Of a DNA stretch of 64,000 nucleotides, positions 29,791 through 36,947 are shown in pieces. The position numbers and the translations under genes were made by a program. This DNA is from AC-43 sp963728855 (lineage in GTDB: Bacteria; Actinomycetota; Actinomycetes; Mycobacteriales; Micromonosporaceae): positions 288,373 to 352,372 of the forward strand of contig CAVSLN010000011.1 in assembly GCA_963728855.1 (NCBI GenBank), read 5' to 3'. Each line of letters starts with the position of its first letter. Position 1 is the stretch's first letter. Below the pieces are notes generated by a model, which saw only the letters and a list, made by a program, of their open reading frames with translations, was not told where the DNA came from and did no database searches.

Positions 29791-31918
29791 CTAGGTCGGC
29801 CCACATACCCAGCTCGGTAATGACCCACACTGGCTCCACCGCGTTGTCCACGAACGCCCGGGTGGCCCAGTCCCGCCCCATCGCGACGAAGTCCTCTTGC
29901 GCGCCCTGCTGCACCAGCTGGCGCTGCTCGGTCGGCACCGCGTCCAGGTGCGCGGCGGCCAACGCGGTGAACTGGCTGGCCAGCCCACCCACAACCTGCT
30001 TAACCTGGGCCTGGTGCGCCGGACCGGCCGATACCCCGGCAACGCCCTGCAGGTAGGGCACCAGCGCCCGCAACCCCCGTGCGGCCTGGTCGACCGCCGC
30101 GCGGGTCTGCTGTGTCGAGTTGGCATGATCGGCCTTGACGGCATCGGTGTAGCGGATATGGGTCAGCTTGACGTTCGAGTTGGCCGACTCGACGAACACG
30201 GGATCGTCGGGAGCGGTGAGGATCTGGACCTCGGCGTGTTGGCCCTGGCGGCCAAACCGCCGCATGAACTGGATATCGATGTCGCGCGTGAGCGCGGAAC
30301 GCTCCGTGCCCCATACCTTCGGAAACGTGCGCGCTACCTCCTCGCGGACCGGGATGTGGGTACCGCGCGCGGGGGTCATGTTGAAGACCATGATCGAGCC
30401 CAGCTCGCAAGCCCCGTCGGTGACTTTCTGGAGCGCTTCCTCCCAGTTCGCCCGTTGATCCAGCACCCAGTCCACATCGATCGCCGTATGCGTCACTTCC
30501 AAGTCATCGAGCAGCTTCGAACCCTTACCGACGAGGGCGTTGTCGTGACAGTAAATCGCCTGAGGCGGATGCAGCCCTCCCTCGCTGTCTCGTAGCATTT
30601 TCATAGCGTTCGCGAAGTAGGCAACCTTGGCCGGGTTATCAGCGACGAGGATGTCGGGGAGTACGTTCTGCTTCGACTTGAAGAAGCTCGGGATGTCTAC
30701 GATCTCGTGGGGCAGCCCTTCCCGCTTGAACAGTTCCTCGTTGCCCTTGTTGGTGCCAGAGACTCCCACGACCGTGTCGTAGTTCTTTTTTGAGAAGAAC
30801 TCCTTCGCCGTGGTGCTCTTGGACGCCTTCGCCTCCTCGCGGATCGTCAGCCGTTCCTTGGCCTCCAGCGCCGGCGCCAACTCTTCCCAGCGGGACTCCC
30901 CCACGATGCGCCCGGTCTCGTCCCACTCCACCATCGGCAGGTGTGAGAACTGGTCGATGATGATGATCCGGTCCTGGCGCACCGCGTAGTGCGTGCCCTT
31001 CTGGTAGTTGCGTGCGGTCGCCGCCCTGTTCAACTCGACACGTTCAGCATCGGACAACGGCCGGCCGAGCACCTCCTCGACCTTGTCCCGGCCAGGGCCG
31101 CGCAGCGCCATGTGATCCCCGTACCGGCCGCCGGGGCTGCGGTGGAAGTAGTCCTCGATGGGGGAACCCTTGGCGTCGACCAGATGCTCGGCGACAACGT
31201 CACGCGCCCACTCGACCCGTTCGGCGACCTCCGGCCGCGCCGGACCGGTCTCACCCTCGACGATCTTGTAGGTGGTGTCCATCCGGAATAGCTCGTCGGA
31301 CTCGTCGATCCCCGCGTGCCGGCCGGGGATCGGCTTGCCCCGCAACCCGCTGAAGACGGCATCCAGGTGGGTAACGATGTAGGACTGCGCGCTACCGGCC
31401 TCGGGCGTAGGCACCTCACCGTGCCGGTTGCCCCGCACGATGTCGAAGCCGTCGGACTTGAGCACCTTCTCGTAGTCGCGGAACTCACGCCCGGCCAGGG
31501 TCGCCCGTGGCTCGATCACCTGCACGGCGTCGTCGCCGTGGCCCGCCTTGATGGCCGCCCAGTCGCGGAGGACCGCCGACTTGCCCTCGCTCGGCATCAT
31601 GTTGATCCACTTTTCGTCCAGCAGCGCCTCCACCCCATCCAGCTGGTGGTAGCGCAAGTCGATGCCCTCGTACCGGCGGATCCACTCGTACGCCGCAGCC
31701 CAGCGATCGTCGCCTCCGCGCTCCCACATCCTTTCCAGTGCGGCATCGCTCAGGTTGGTAAGCCGCAGGCCCTCCGGGATCTCCTCCCGCGACCGCGCGG
31801 CGACGTTATGCAGCCGCCACGCCGACCTGAACGACCCGTTCGCGGCGCCCAGCCACGCGTTAACCTCGATGTCGGGTGCCTCCACCGGGACCCAGCCACG
31901 CTCACCCCACACGAGCAT
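29570..31918 (-). CDS. Third segment of the giant protein: SecA-type preprotein-translocase ATPase domain
   Basis: Residues 80-620 follow the order of SecA motor motifs. There is a Walker-A-like MPSEGKS (107-113; SecA has TGEGKT), DESDE in place of the DEAD box (205-209), the SecA LEAKE segment before GVSGTNKGNEE (385-395; SecA GMTGTA), then NMTPARGTHI (SecA NMAGRGTDI), and an IDIQFMRRFGRQGQ segment matching the final SecA Q..GR.GRQGD motif. The usual C-terminal zinc tail is absent. The first ATG, at 31,918, lies inside a domain continuous with the upstream segment, so this is probably not a separate gene. After about 29,740 the frame is wrong until its stop at 29,570. Homology to SecA is clear; whether it hydrolyses ATP with the changed P-loop, and what it moves, is unknown. 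Confidence 0.85.
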   Translation of the reverse strand: MLVWGERGWVPVEAPDIEVNAWLGAANGSFRSAWRLHNVAARSREEIPEGLRLTNLSDAALERMWERGGDDRWAAAYEWIRRYEGIDLRYHQLDGVEALLDEKWINMMPSEGKSAVLRDWAAIKAGHGDDAVQVIEPRATLAGREFRDYEKVLKSDGFDIVRGNRHGEVPTPEAGSAQSYIVTHLDAVFSGLRGKPIPGRHAGIDESDELFRMDTTYKIVEGETGPARPEVAERVEWARDVVAEHLVDAKGSPIEDYFHRSPGGRYGDHMALRGPGRDKVEEVLGRPLSDAERVELNRAATARNYQKGTHYAVRQDRIIIIDQFSHLPMVEWDETGRIVGESRWEELAPALEAKERLTIREEAKASKSTTAKEFFSKKNYDTVVGVSGTNKGNEELFKREGLPHEIVDIPSFFKSKQNVLPDILVADNPAKVAYFANAMKMLRDSEGGLHPPQAIYCHDNALVGKGSKLLDDLEVTHTAIDVDWVLDQRANWEEALQKVTDGACELGSIMVFNMTPARGTHIPVREEVARTFPKVWGTERSALTRDIDIQFMRRFGRQGQHAEVQILTAPDDPVFVESANSNVKLTHIRYTDAVKADHANSTQQTRAAVDQAARGLRALVPYLQGVAGVSAGPAHQAQVKQVVGGLASQFTALAAAHLDAVPTEQRQLVQQGAQEDFVAMGRDWATRAFVDNAVEPVWVITELGMWADLAGRLPALSGHLVGLHTGTTEAPQPQPHRVAVAAVAGWAGGGWTANRAGAGRRLRCQCAAARCRVHGQRCRQNP
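29850..31700 (-). other. SecA-like DEAD motor domain (within giant protein)
   Basis: Core motor: P-loop variant at about 31,580-31,600, DESDE at about 31,300, the SecA-diagnostic GVSGTNKG at about 30,750, NMTPARGTHI at about 30,375 and the FGRQGQ arginine-finger motif at about 30,245. A following helical stretch (30,150-29,850) stands where the SecA C-domain would be. The preprotein-binding region between the two motor halves looks shortened. Its place between a WXG head and an enzyme array suggests a role in moving the polypeptide, but that is inference. Confidence 0.85.
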
Positions 31919-33549
31919 GTTCCCGTCGACCGGGCGCGAGCCTCGAACTCCGTCAGCAGATACGCCAACGACCGGTGGGCCACCTCATCATGGATCGCCG
32001 CACCGAACCGGAGATTCACTATCGTGCCATCGGCGAGCTTCAGACTCACCGGACCATCGATCTTGATGGCGATGACCTCGCCCCTCGCACGTCCCTCCAA
32101 CCAGTCTCCGCGCAGGCCGCGGTGATAACCGGTCGTCTTGTCCGGCAACACCACCATCCGCGGCTCGCCCGAACCGTCGAACACCACCGTCGAACCAGCC
32201 AGCACCTTCACCTTCGGGCCCTTGCCGCCGTGCCCGAGCCGCAACACCCCGTCCCCGTCCGCCGTATAAGAGCCATCGGCCTGCCTGGTCCATCGGGTAC
32301 CAGCCGCCGACACCGAGGAACCCGTCCGCGGGGGCGGGCCCGCCGACCGGCCGCCCCCACCCGCCCCGCCGGACACGGACGGGGCCTTACCGTCCGGCGG
32401 GTGCCCACCGGCCACATCGCCGGCACCCGAGTCGTACCGGCTACCGGCGAGGGCGCTCGCCCCGGACGCGTCCTCGTGTGACTGCACGTCGTTGACGCTC
32501 GAGATCCACTGCCGTACGTCGGTGGGCCGGTGCGGTTCAGCCACGGACTCGAAGTCGTACCGCCCCAAAGCTTCGTCGGTCAGCGGATCAGACGCGGGCA
32601 GGCCCTTGGTGGACGGCCGGGTCAGGCCCTCGTACACCGCCGGCCCGGCCTCCTTGCCGGGCCGCGGCGGGTTGGGAATGCTCCCCTTCGGTGTCTCGGT
32701 CCAGCCGAACGCGTCACGCTGGTAATACTCGCGTCTCCACACCGGCTTGCCCGGCAACACGTCCTGACGGATCACCCGGGCCACGGTGAGGTCAGGGTGG
32801 GTCGCCGCGCCGGTACCGGCCGTTATATCGCCGACGATCCGGTCGAAGTTGGCCAGCGAGCCGTGGCCGGGCGCCTCGATCCACGAATGGCCGCCATCCA
32901 GACTGAGCATCACGGTGTCACTGCCGCCCCTGGGCAACGGCGGGAGCTCGGTGACGTGGGCACCGGACGGCGAGCCATCAGGCTCGGGCCCGACGCTGGC
33001 AGCATCAACCCGCCGCGGCGGCGCGCCCTCCGGAATGTACTCCGGCCCACGGTTGACGGTACGCATGCCGGGAAGATGGTTACTCGGCGGCATCTCCTTG
33101 ACGGCACCGCCGGCCGCCTCGGGCACCCTGGCCGGCGATGCGGCGTGCTCAGGCGCGGACACAGCGTCCTTCGGCGGAGCGTTTACCGGAGCCGAATGCT
33201 CCACCGCGCCCGTTCGATGAGGAGTCGGATCGGCCAACTCAGCCGGCCTGGCCAGCGTGCGTGGTGGTGCCGGATGACTGCTCTGTACAGCCGTATGGGG
33301 CGGCGCGTTGTGCGGTGTCTCCGGATGGGCGGCCGACTGTGGCGTGACCTGCGATACCGGTGATTTGGCCAGCGGCGGTTCGCCGACACTGGCCGAGCTG
33401 ACCGAGCTGACACCCTCGGGGGTGCTCGCCCGGGAGACCGGCGTCGAGTTCCCCGCCGACGGCTCGGAGACCTCGAAGCGGGGCGTCGGCGGTCGCGGCA
33501 ACCCCGACCCAGCGGGACCCCGCGTACCGCCCACCCCGCCGGCCGGCAC
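31750..33549 (-). CDS. Second segment of the giant protein: Pro-rich linker and unassigned globular regions
   Basis: The open frame downstream of the first frame change. About 150 residues of Pro/Ala/Ser-rich linker are followed by an unassigned globular stretch around 32,960-32,500, then a short region near 32,300-31,950 that begins with the motif WTRQADGSYTADG and ends in LAYLLTEFEARA. Near 31,930 the frame degenerates, and the downstream frame resumes as PVDGNMLVWGERGW. One missing C in the CCC run at about 31,935 would fuse the two perfectly. The first ATG of this frame (33,549) has no sign of being a genuine initiation site. The function of this part is not recognisable. Confidence 0.7.
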   Translation of the reverse strand: MPAGGVGGTRGPAGSGLPRPPTPRFEVSEPSAGNSTPVSRASTPEGVSSVSSASVGEPPLAKSPVSQVTPQSAAHPETPHNAPPHTAVQSSHPAPPRTLARPAELADPTPHRTGAVEHSAPVNAPPKDAVSAPEHAASPARVPEAAGGAVKEMPPSNHLPGMRTVNRGPEYIPEGAPPRRVDAASVGPEPDGSPSGAHVTELPPLPRGGSDTVMLSLDGGHSWIEAPGHGSLANFDRIVGDITAGTGAATHPDLTVARVIRQDVLPGKPVWRREYYQRDAFGWTETPKGSIPNPPRPGKEAGPAVYEGLTRPSTKGLPASDPLTDEALGRYDFESVAEPHRPTDVRQWISSVNDVQSHEDASGASALAGSRYDSGAGDVAGGHPPDGKAPSVSGGAGGGGRSAGPPPRTGSSVSAAGTRWTRQADGSYTADGDGVLRLGHGGKGPKVKVLAGSTVVFDGSGEPRMVVLPDKTTGYHRGLRGDWLEGRARGEVIAIKIDGPVSLKLADGTIVNLRFGAAIHDEVAHRSLAYLLTEFEARARSTGTCSCGVSVAGSRWRHPTSRLTRGWAPRTGRSGRRGGCITSPRGRGRRSRRACGLPT

Positions 33550-34579
33550 GTGGGTAGGCGGCGTGGGTACCGGCCGGCGGGATGCGCCCGCCGCCGGTCA
33601 CGCCGGTGGAGGGGGCGACCTCGGGCGGGTGAACGGTGCCGGCCGACGGGACACGGGGAGCGCCGGTGATCGAGGTACCGCCCGACACCCCGGCCGGGCG
33701 CCCTGCCGTCGGGCTTCTGATCGGCTGGACCGGTGCCTCCGTGACGGGCCGGGGCGTCAAGGCAGTCGACTCATGACCGTCGGCAAAGGAGATCGCCAAG
33801 CTGGGGCTGGACACCGTGTCGCCCGCGGCAGGCTCTTCCTGGGGTCGAGGAACAGGCAAAGCGGAGGCCGAACCGCCGTGGGTGCTGACCTGGACGCTGG
33901 GGGCCGACCCTGGAGGGCCGTTGAGCGTTTCCACCGGCGGTATGGGGTCGGGCACCTTACCGCCGAGTTTGGCGATGACCGGGTCGGCCATCCCGGGCAG
34001 GAAGCCACCCGCCAGCGCGCCGGTGCCGATCATGACCCCGTCGACCCAGGTCGGCTTGAACGGCTGGCTGGTGGCCGCGTCGACGATGCCCAGCTGCGCG
34101 AAGTCCAGGGCGGCGCTCAACGCCCCGAACACGGTGAACCCGGCCGCGAACGTGCCTACCGTCGAGGCCAGTTCGACGCCGACCTCGAGGGCAGTGAGAG
34201 CCCCGGCAAGGACTTCGGCGAGCGGCACCACCGCAATGGGGGTCAGTACGAATGCCGCCGCGAGCCCCACGACGAAGAAGGGCCCGAACAGGATCTCAAA
34301 CAGATGCTCCGCGTTCAGCTGGTCCTGCAGCTTGTTGGATTCGTCGGCAAGCCGGTCGGCCCAGGCGTTGATCTTGTCGATGACATCCTGGGCCTGCGCG
34401 GCCAGGTCGTGGGCGGCGTCCACCGCCGCGTCCCTGCCCGACCCCGTCCAGTCGATCCCGGTGACGGCGTCGACCAACTGCGTCTTGAAGGTGTCAAGCC
34501 TGATCGCCTGGCTGTACCATTCGTTGGCGAGGTCCGACAACTTCTCCGGATCCGGATGGTACGACTGGTCCGAGGACAC
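33239..34579 (-). CDS. N-terminal segment of the giant protein: WXG100-like head and hydrophobic helices
   Basis: Starts with GTG at 34,579, the second gene of an operon with the WXG-type gene ending at 34,591. Residues 1-90 are helical with W-T-G at 44-46, as in the WXG100/CpnT-type heads of type VII effectors. Residues 93-158 are two long hydrophobic stretches that could enter a membrane. Residues 160-335 are a Pro/Thr/Ser-rich linker. Beyond about 33,570 the frame turns into Arg-rich nonsense and stops at 33,239, while the neighbouring frame continues the same linker style; the true product very probably shifts frame near the C run at 33,570. Nothing enzymatic is visible here; the segment is best read as the secretion-targeting head. 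Confidence 0.75.
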   Translation of the reverse strand: MSSDQSYHPDPEKLSDLANEWYSQAIRLDTFKTQLVDAVTGIDWTGSGRDAAVDAAHDLAAQAQDVIDKINAWADRLADESNKLQDQLNAEHLFEILFGPFFVVGLAAAFVLTPIAVVPLAEVLAGALTALEVGVELASTVGTFAAGFTVFGALSAALDFAQLGIVDAATSQPFKPTWVDGVMIGTGALAGGFLPGMADPVIAKLGGKVPDPIPPVETLNGPPGSAPSVQVSTHGGSASALPVPRPQEEPAAGDTVSSPSLAISFADGHESTALTPRPVTEAPVQPIRSPTAGRPAGVSGGTSITGAPRVPSAGTVHPPEVAPSTGVTGGGRIPPAGTHAAYPRAGRRGGRYAGSRWVGVAATADAPLRGLRAVGGELDAGLPGEHPRGCQLGQLGQCRRTAAGQITGIAGHATVGRPSGDTAQRAAPYGCTEQSSGTTTHAGQAG

Positions 34580-34590
34580 CCCGGAAACCC

Positions 34591-35106
34591 CTATTCCTGG
34601 AAGGTCTCCGAGATGTACGGGTCAGTCTGGTCCGGGGGGAGATCCACGGGATCCGGGGCTATGTCGCCGGGCAGGCGGGTGCCATCCGGGGCGAAGGAAG
34701 CGTAGGTTTCACCGGTGGCGTTCGCGCTGACCTTGAGAAACATGTTCTTGACGCCGAACTCGGTCCAGTCGTAGTTCTGCACCGCACCCGAGGCGATCGC
34801 CGCGACCTGCTGGTAAAGGCCGGGTCGGTCGACCACCTGCATAAAGGGGTTGTCGGGATCGAGCTTCGAGGTGCCGAAGATCTCTCGGTGCACCTTGTCG
34901 ATGCCCTGCTGGAAAACGTCGAGCTCCTGCTGCGTCTTGCCCGCCCACCCCAGCTTGAGCTGGTTCCACCCGTTCATTGTGTCGACCCACATAGCGTCGA
35001 TGATGTCGAGATCGGCGCGGATGTTCTTGGCCAGGAAGTAGACGTCACCCAGGCGCATGGATATCTTGTTGCGAAAGTTGTCGTAGGTGCCGTACACGTA
35101 CAACAT
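34591..35106 (-). CDS. WXG100-family (ESX/type VII) helper protein
   Basis: A 171-residue, mostly helical protein. W-A-G at residues 54-56 sits in a helix-turn-helix, as in WXG100 proteins, but it is longer than the usual 100 residues because of a Pro/Asp-rich C-terminal tail (PDPVDLPPDQTDPYISE). The tail contains YISE, close to a type VII YxxxD/E signal. Start is ATG 35,106. The stop at 34,591 is 11 nt before the GTG of the giant gene, so the two are surely co-transcribed. In known type VII loci such small partners pair with the WXG-like head of the effector and target it. The partnership is inference from order; WXG membership is seen in sequence. Confidence 0.75.
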   Translation of the reverse strand: MLYVYGTYDNFRNKISMRLGDVYFLAKNIRADLDIIDAMWVDTMNGWNQLKLGWAGKTQQELDVFQQGIDKVHREIFGTSKLDPDNPFMQVVDRPGLYQQVAAIASGAVQNYDWTEFGVKNMFLKVSANATGETYASFAPDGTRLPGDIAPDPVDLPPDQTDPYISETFQE

Positions 35107-35328
35107 CGCGGCGGTCCCATCATCTTTGGCAGCGTATCGATCTTCGATCCTAACGGTGCTTTCGATCTCCTTCCCAGATCCCTCTTCCTTCCTGGATGTC
35201 CCCCGAACGGGGATGTTGCCGGTACCCTCGCGCCGGTGGTCTGCTCGACCGTGGCGGCATGGCTGCCGTTCCGAACAACCCGTGCCCGCCGGTCATCCGG
35301 CCCCGGCCCCATGGAGAGGCACCGAGCC
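35107..35328. promoter_or_regulatory. Divergent intergenic region between the WXG operon and the 224-aa gene
   Basis: 222 bp separate two divergent starts (ATG 35,106 minus and GTG 35,329 plus), so promoters for both directions must lie here. No convincing -10/-35 pair is visible. A GGAGAGG Shine-Dalgarno at 35,313-35,319 serves the plus gene. Confidence 0.5.
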
Positions 35329-36003
35329 GTGAGCATGAAAAATCCCCCGGCCCTGATCCCGGACCCACCGGACCCACCGGACCCACCGGCAACGGAGCCG
35401 GAGCAACCCCTCGACACTCGCATACCGACCCTGGCTATGGTCGCCGACGAATACGAAGGCGTGTCCGTCGGTTCGTCGTTCTTGGCTCCCAAGCACGTAA
35501 CGGGGTCCGACTTCATCGGCATGGACAAGCCGTCGGCTGATTCCAAGCAGTCCGACGACAACCCCCCACAGCCGGTCGAGGACTACTTCGCGGTCTCCAC
35601 CGGTGGGATCAGCGACGCCGAGACCACGCTGCTCGCGGCAGGGTCGTGGCAGGTCGACCAGTTCGAAACGTTGAAGAAGAAGGTGCTTGACGAGGAGAAG
35701 TGGGTGTTCCTGGTCAGCGACCCCAAGGACATCGAGCCGTACGACCACACATACCAGGCTCCGGCACCGGGTAAGGGTGGTTGGCTGAAAGGCGGCCAGG
35801 AGGCGGGGCACTACGCCGACTACGAAGACCCCGACCCGACGAAAACCCAGCAGATGATCGACAATCAGCGCGCTTTGCTGAACGCGACCGCCAGCATCAT
35901 CAAGGCGATCGGTGGCAACTACACCGCGCTGCTCAATAACGCCGCCCAGTTGTACGCCCTGAGCGACGAGAACTCGTGCCCGCCCCCAGACAGCACGGTC
36001 TGA
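35329..36003 (+). CDS. Hypothetical protein, possible ESX-associated secreted protein
   Basis: Start chosen at GTG 35,329, 9 nt after GGAGAGG; ATG 35,335 is an alternative. About 224 residues: a Pro-Asp-rich N-terminus (PDPPDPPDPP), no signal peptide, a central acidic region, and a C-terminal helical pair (residues about 175-215: LLNATASIIKAIGGNYTALL) ending shortly after in a Pro-rich tail. Helical C-termini of this sort recur in proteins encoded beside WXG genes, but W-x-G itself is absent. It is divergently arranged to the WXG-giant operon and could be a chaperone, co-substrate or immunity factor. I do not recognise a family. Confidence 0.7.
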   Translation: MSMKNPPALIPDPPDPPDPPATEPEQPLDTRIPTLAMVADEYEGVSVGSSFLAPKHVTGSDFIGMDKPSADSKQSDDNPPQPVEDYFAVSTGGISDAETTLLAAGSWQVDQFETLKKKVLDEEKWVFLVSDPKDIEPYDHTYQAPAPGKGGWLKGGQEAGHYADYEDPDPTKTQQMIDNQRALLNATASIIKAIGGNYTALLNNAAQLYALSDENSCPPPDSTV

Positions 36004-36063
36004 TCCGGCGCAACGAAACGACAGCGCCTCCTGCCCGGTCCTTCGGATGAGCGGCGCTTGTCG

Positions 36064-36081
36064 GTGCCCACGGGTGGGCAT
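36064..36081 (+). terminator. Short palindrome after the 224-aa gene
   Basis: TGCCCAC and GTGGGCA face each other 61 nt after the stop codon with a very small loop. No T tract follows; possible intrinsic terminator of actinobacterial type. Confidence 0.35.
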
Positions 36082-36454
36082 CAGCGTTTGCCAGGTCTTC
36101 ACGTTGCCCACCCGCGAAGCCGATGCCGCGAGCATCGCGTACATCACCGCACGGAGGCAGTACGCAGCCGGGTGCTGTCGGTTCCTACGTACCGCCTCGA
36201 GCGGCTGATCATGGTCGGCGAACCACTCGCCGGCGCCGCTTCGGCCGACGCCGGTCAAGCGGCGGTACGCCCGGGTGTCGTCCCCGACCGGCACGGGCGA
36301 CCTTGACCGGCAGGTTGCCCCAGTCACCGACTGGCGCGCCCGGGCAGAGAGGCGTCCCATTCGTTGTGCGCCAGCTGGAGGTAGCGCACGGGGTGCCGTC
36401 GGAGTTTCGGCGGGTTGCCACGCGGATGTGCACGTGTCCAGAGGTTAGCCGGGA

Positions 36455-36822
36455 GTCCTTGCCTTACCGACGAAGACGCGATCGCGGCCCTGCCCGAATC
36501 GGCCTGGACTGACAGCCTGCACCAGAACGGTACGGCCACCACGACCGCGGAGGTGGCCGAACTGACCGGGTTGGGCGCCGGGGCCCAAGCGTGGACTCCC
36601 GGGCTGCGGCTCATCGCCCGGACCCCGCCTACTCGGCCTTCATGACCAGCCCGACCTGGCCGACGCCGAACCGGAACCCTGCGATACCGGCTGCTGCACC
36701 TACCCGCGAAACTGACCACCCACGCCCGACAACGACGGCTGAGCATCGCCGAGACGTGGCCGTGGGCGCAGACGTTCACCGTCTGCTGGCAACGCCTCAG
36801 CTGCCTACCGCTGCTGACCTGA
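36455..36822 (+). pseudogene. IS1380-family transposase remnant (C-terminal part, frameshifted)
   Basis: One frame reads IAALPESAWTDSLHQNGTA and, after a frame change near 36,640, another reads LRYRLLHLPAKLTTHARQ followed by WPWAQTF and a stop at 36,822. Both blocks match the C-terminal third of IS1380-type transposases (the AWxP region and the LHLPA/HARQR/WPWA tail). The N-terminal two thirds and the inverted repeats are not visible, so this is an old fragment. It occupies the gap between the 224-aa gene and the end of the YD-repeat gene. The rest of 36,004-36,947 holds nothing I can assign. Confidence 0.7.
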
Positions 36823-36947
36823 CCAGCAGCAACCATCCCAACGACTGCGAAAGGACCCCGTCCGGTATCGGAGACCCGGCGCTCACGCGGCGACACGCGA
36901 CACACACGCACTCCACCAGGAGGGACAAAACGGTCAAGCCGATTCGG

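Larger units (their letters stand above)
1..34579 (-). other. Reconstructed giant gene: WXG-headed, SecA-containing multi-enzyme protein (>11,500 aa, incomplete)
   Basis: Four consecutive minus-strand open segments join into one coding unit if three single-base frame changes (about 33.57, 31.93 and 29.73 kb) are corrected; each junction lets one domain run on sensibly into the next. The last segment has no stop for about 9,930 codons and leaves the window at position 1. Domain order: WXG-like head, Pro-rich linker, SecA-type ATPase, zincin, papain-like, HEWAE module, dead OTU, OTU, glycosyltransferase, papain-like, then duplicated blocks with OTU, zincin and OTU. A WXG N-terminus and serial toxin-type enzyme domains are typical of type VII-secreted polymorphic toxins; the size and the internal SecA are not. 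The GTG start at 34,579 lies 11 nt after the stop of a WXG-type gene. I see no immunity gene inside the window. Secretion and toxin roles are inference. Confidence 0.85.

Noticed and set aside
26557..28905. Plus-strand 782-codon frame
   Set aside because: Gly/Arg/Val-rich shadow of the giant gene; the HEYVH zincin and Thr-Pro linker lie on the minus strand here.
29570..31918. Housekeeping secA gene
   Set aside because: Lacks the canonical P-loop, the full preprotein-crosslinking domain and the zinc tail, has no proper start site, and is continuous with the WXG-headed giant frame.
1..34579. NRPS/PKS megasynthase as explanation of the giant frame
   Set aside because: No adenylation, condensation, ketosynthase or carrier-protein motifs were seen; the recognisable domains are WXG, SecA, zincin, papain, OTU and glycosyltransferase.
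36324..36911. 195-codon minus-strand frame
   Set aside because: Arg/Ser/Val-rich composition without motifs, and it lies opposite the IS1380-type transposase remnant, which reads on the plus strand.
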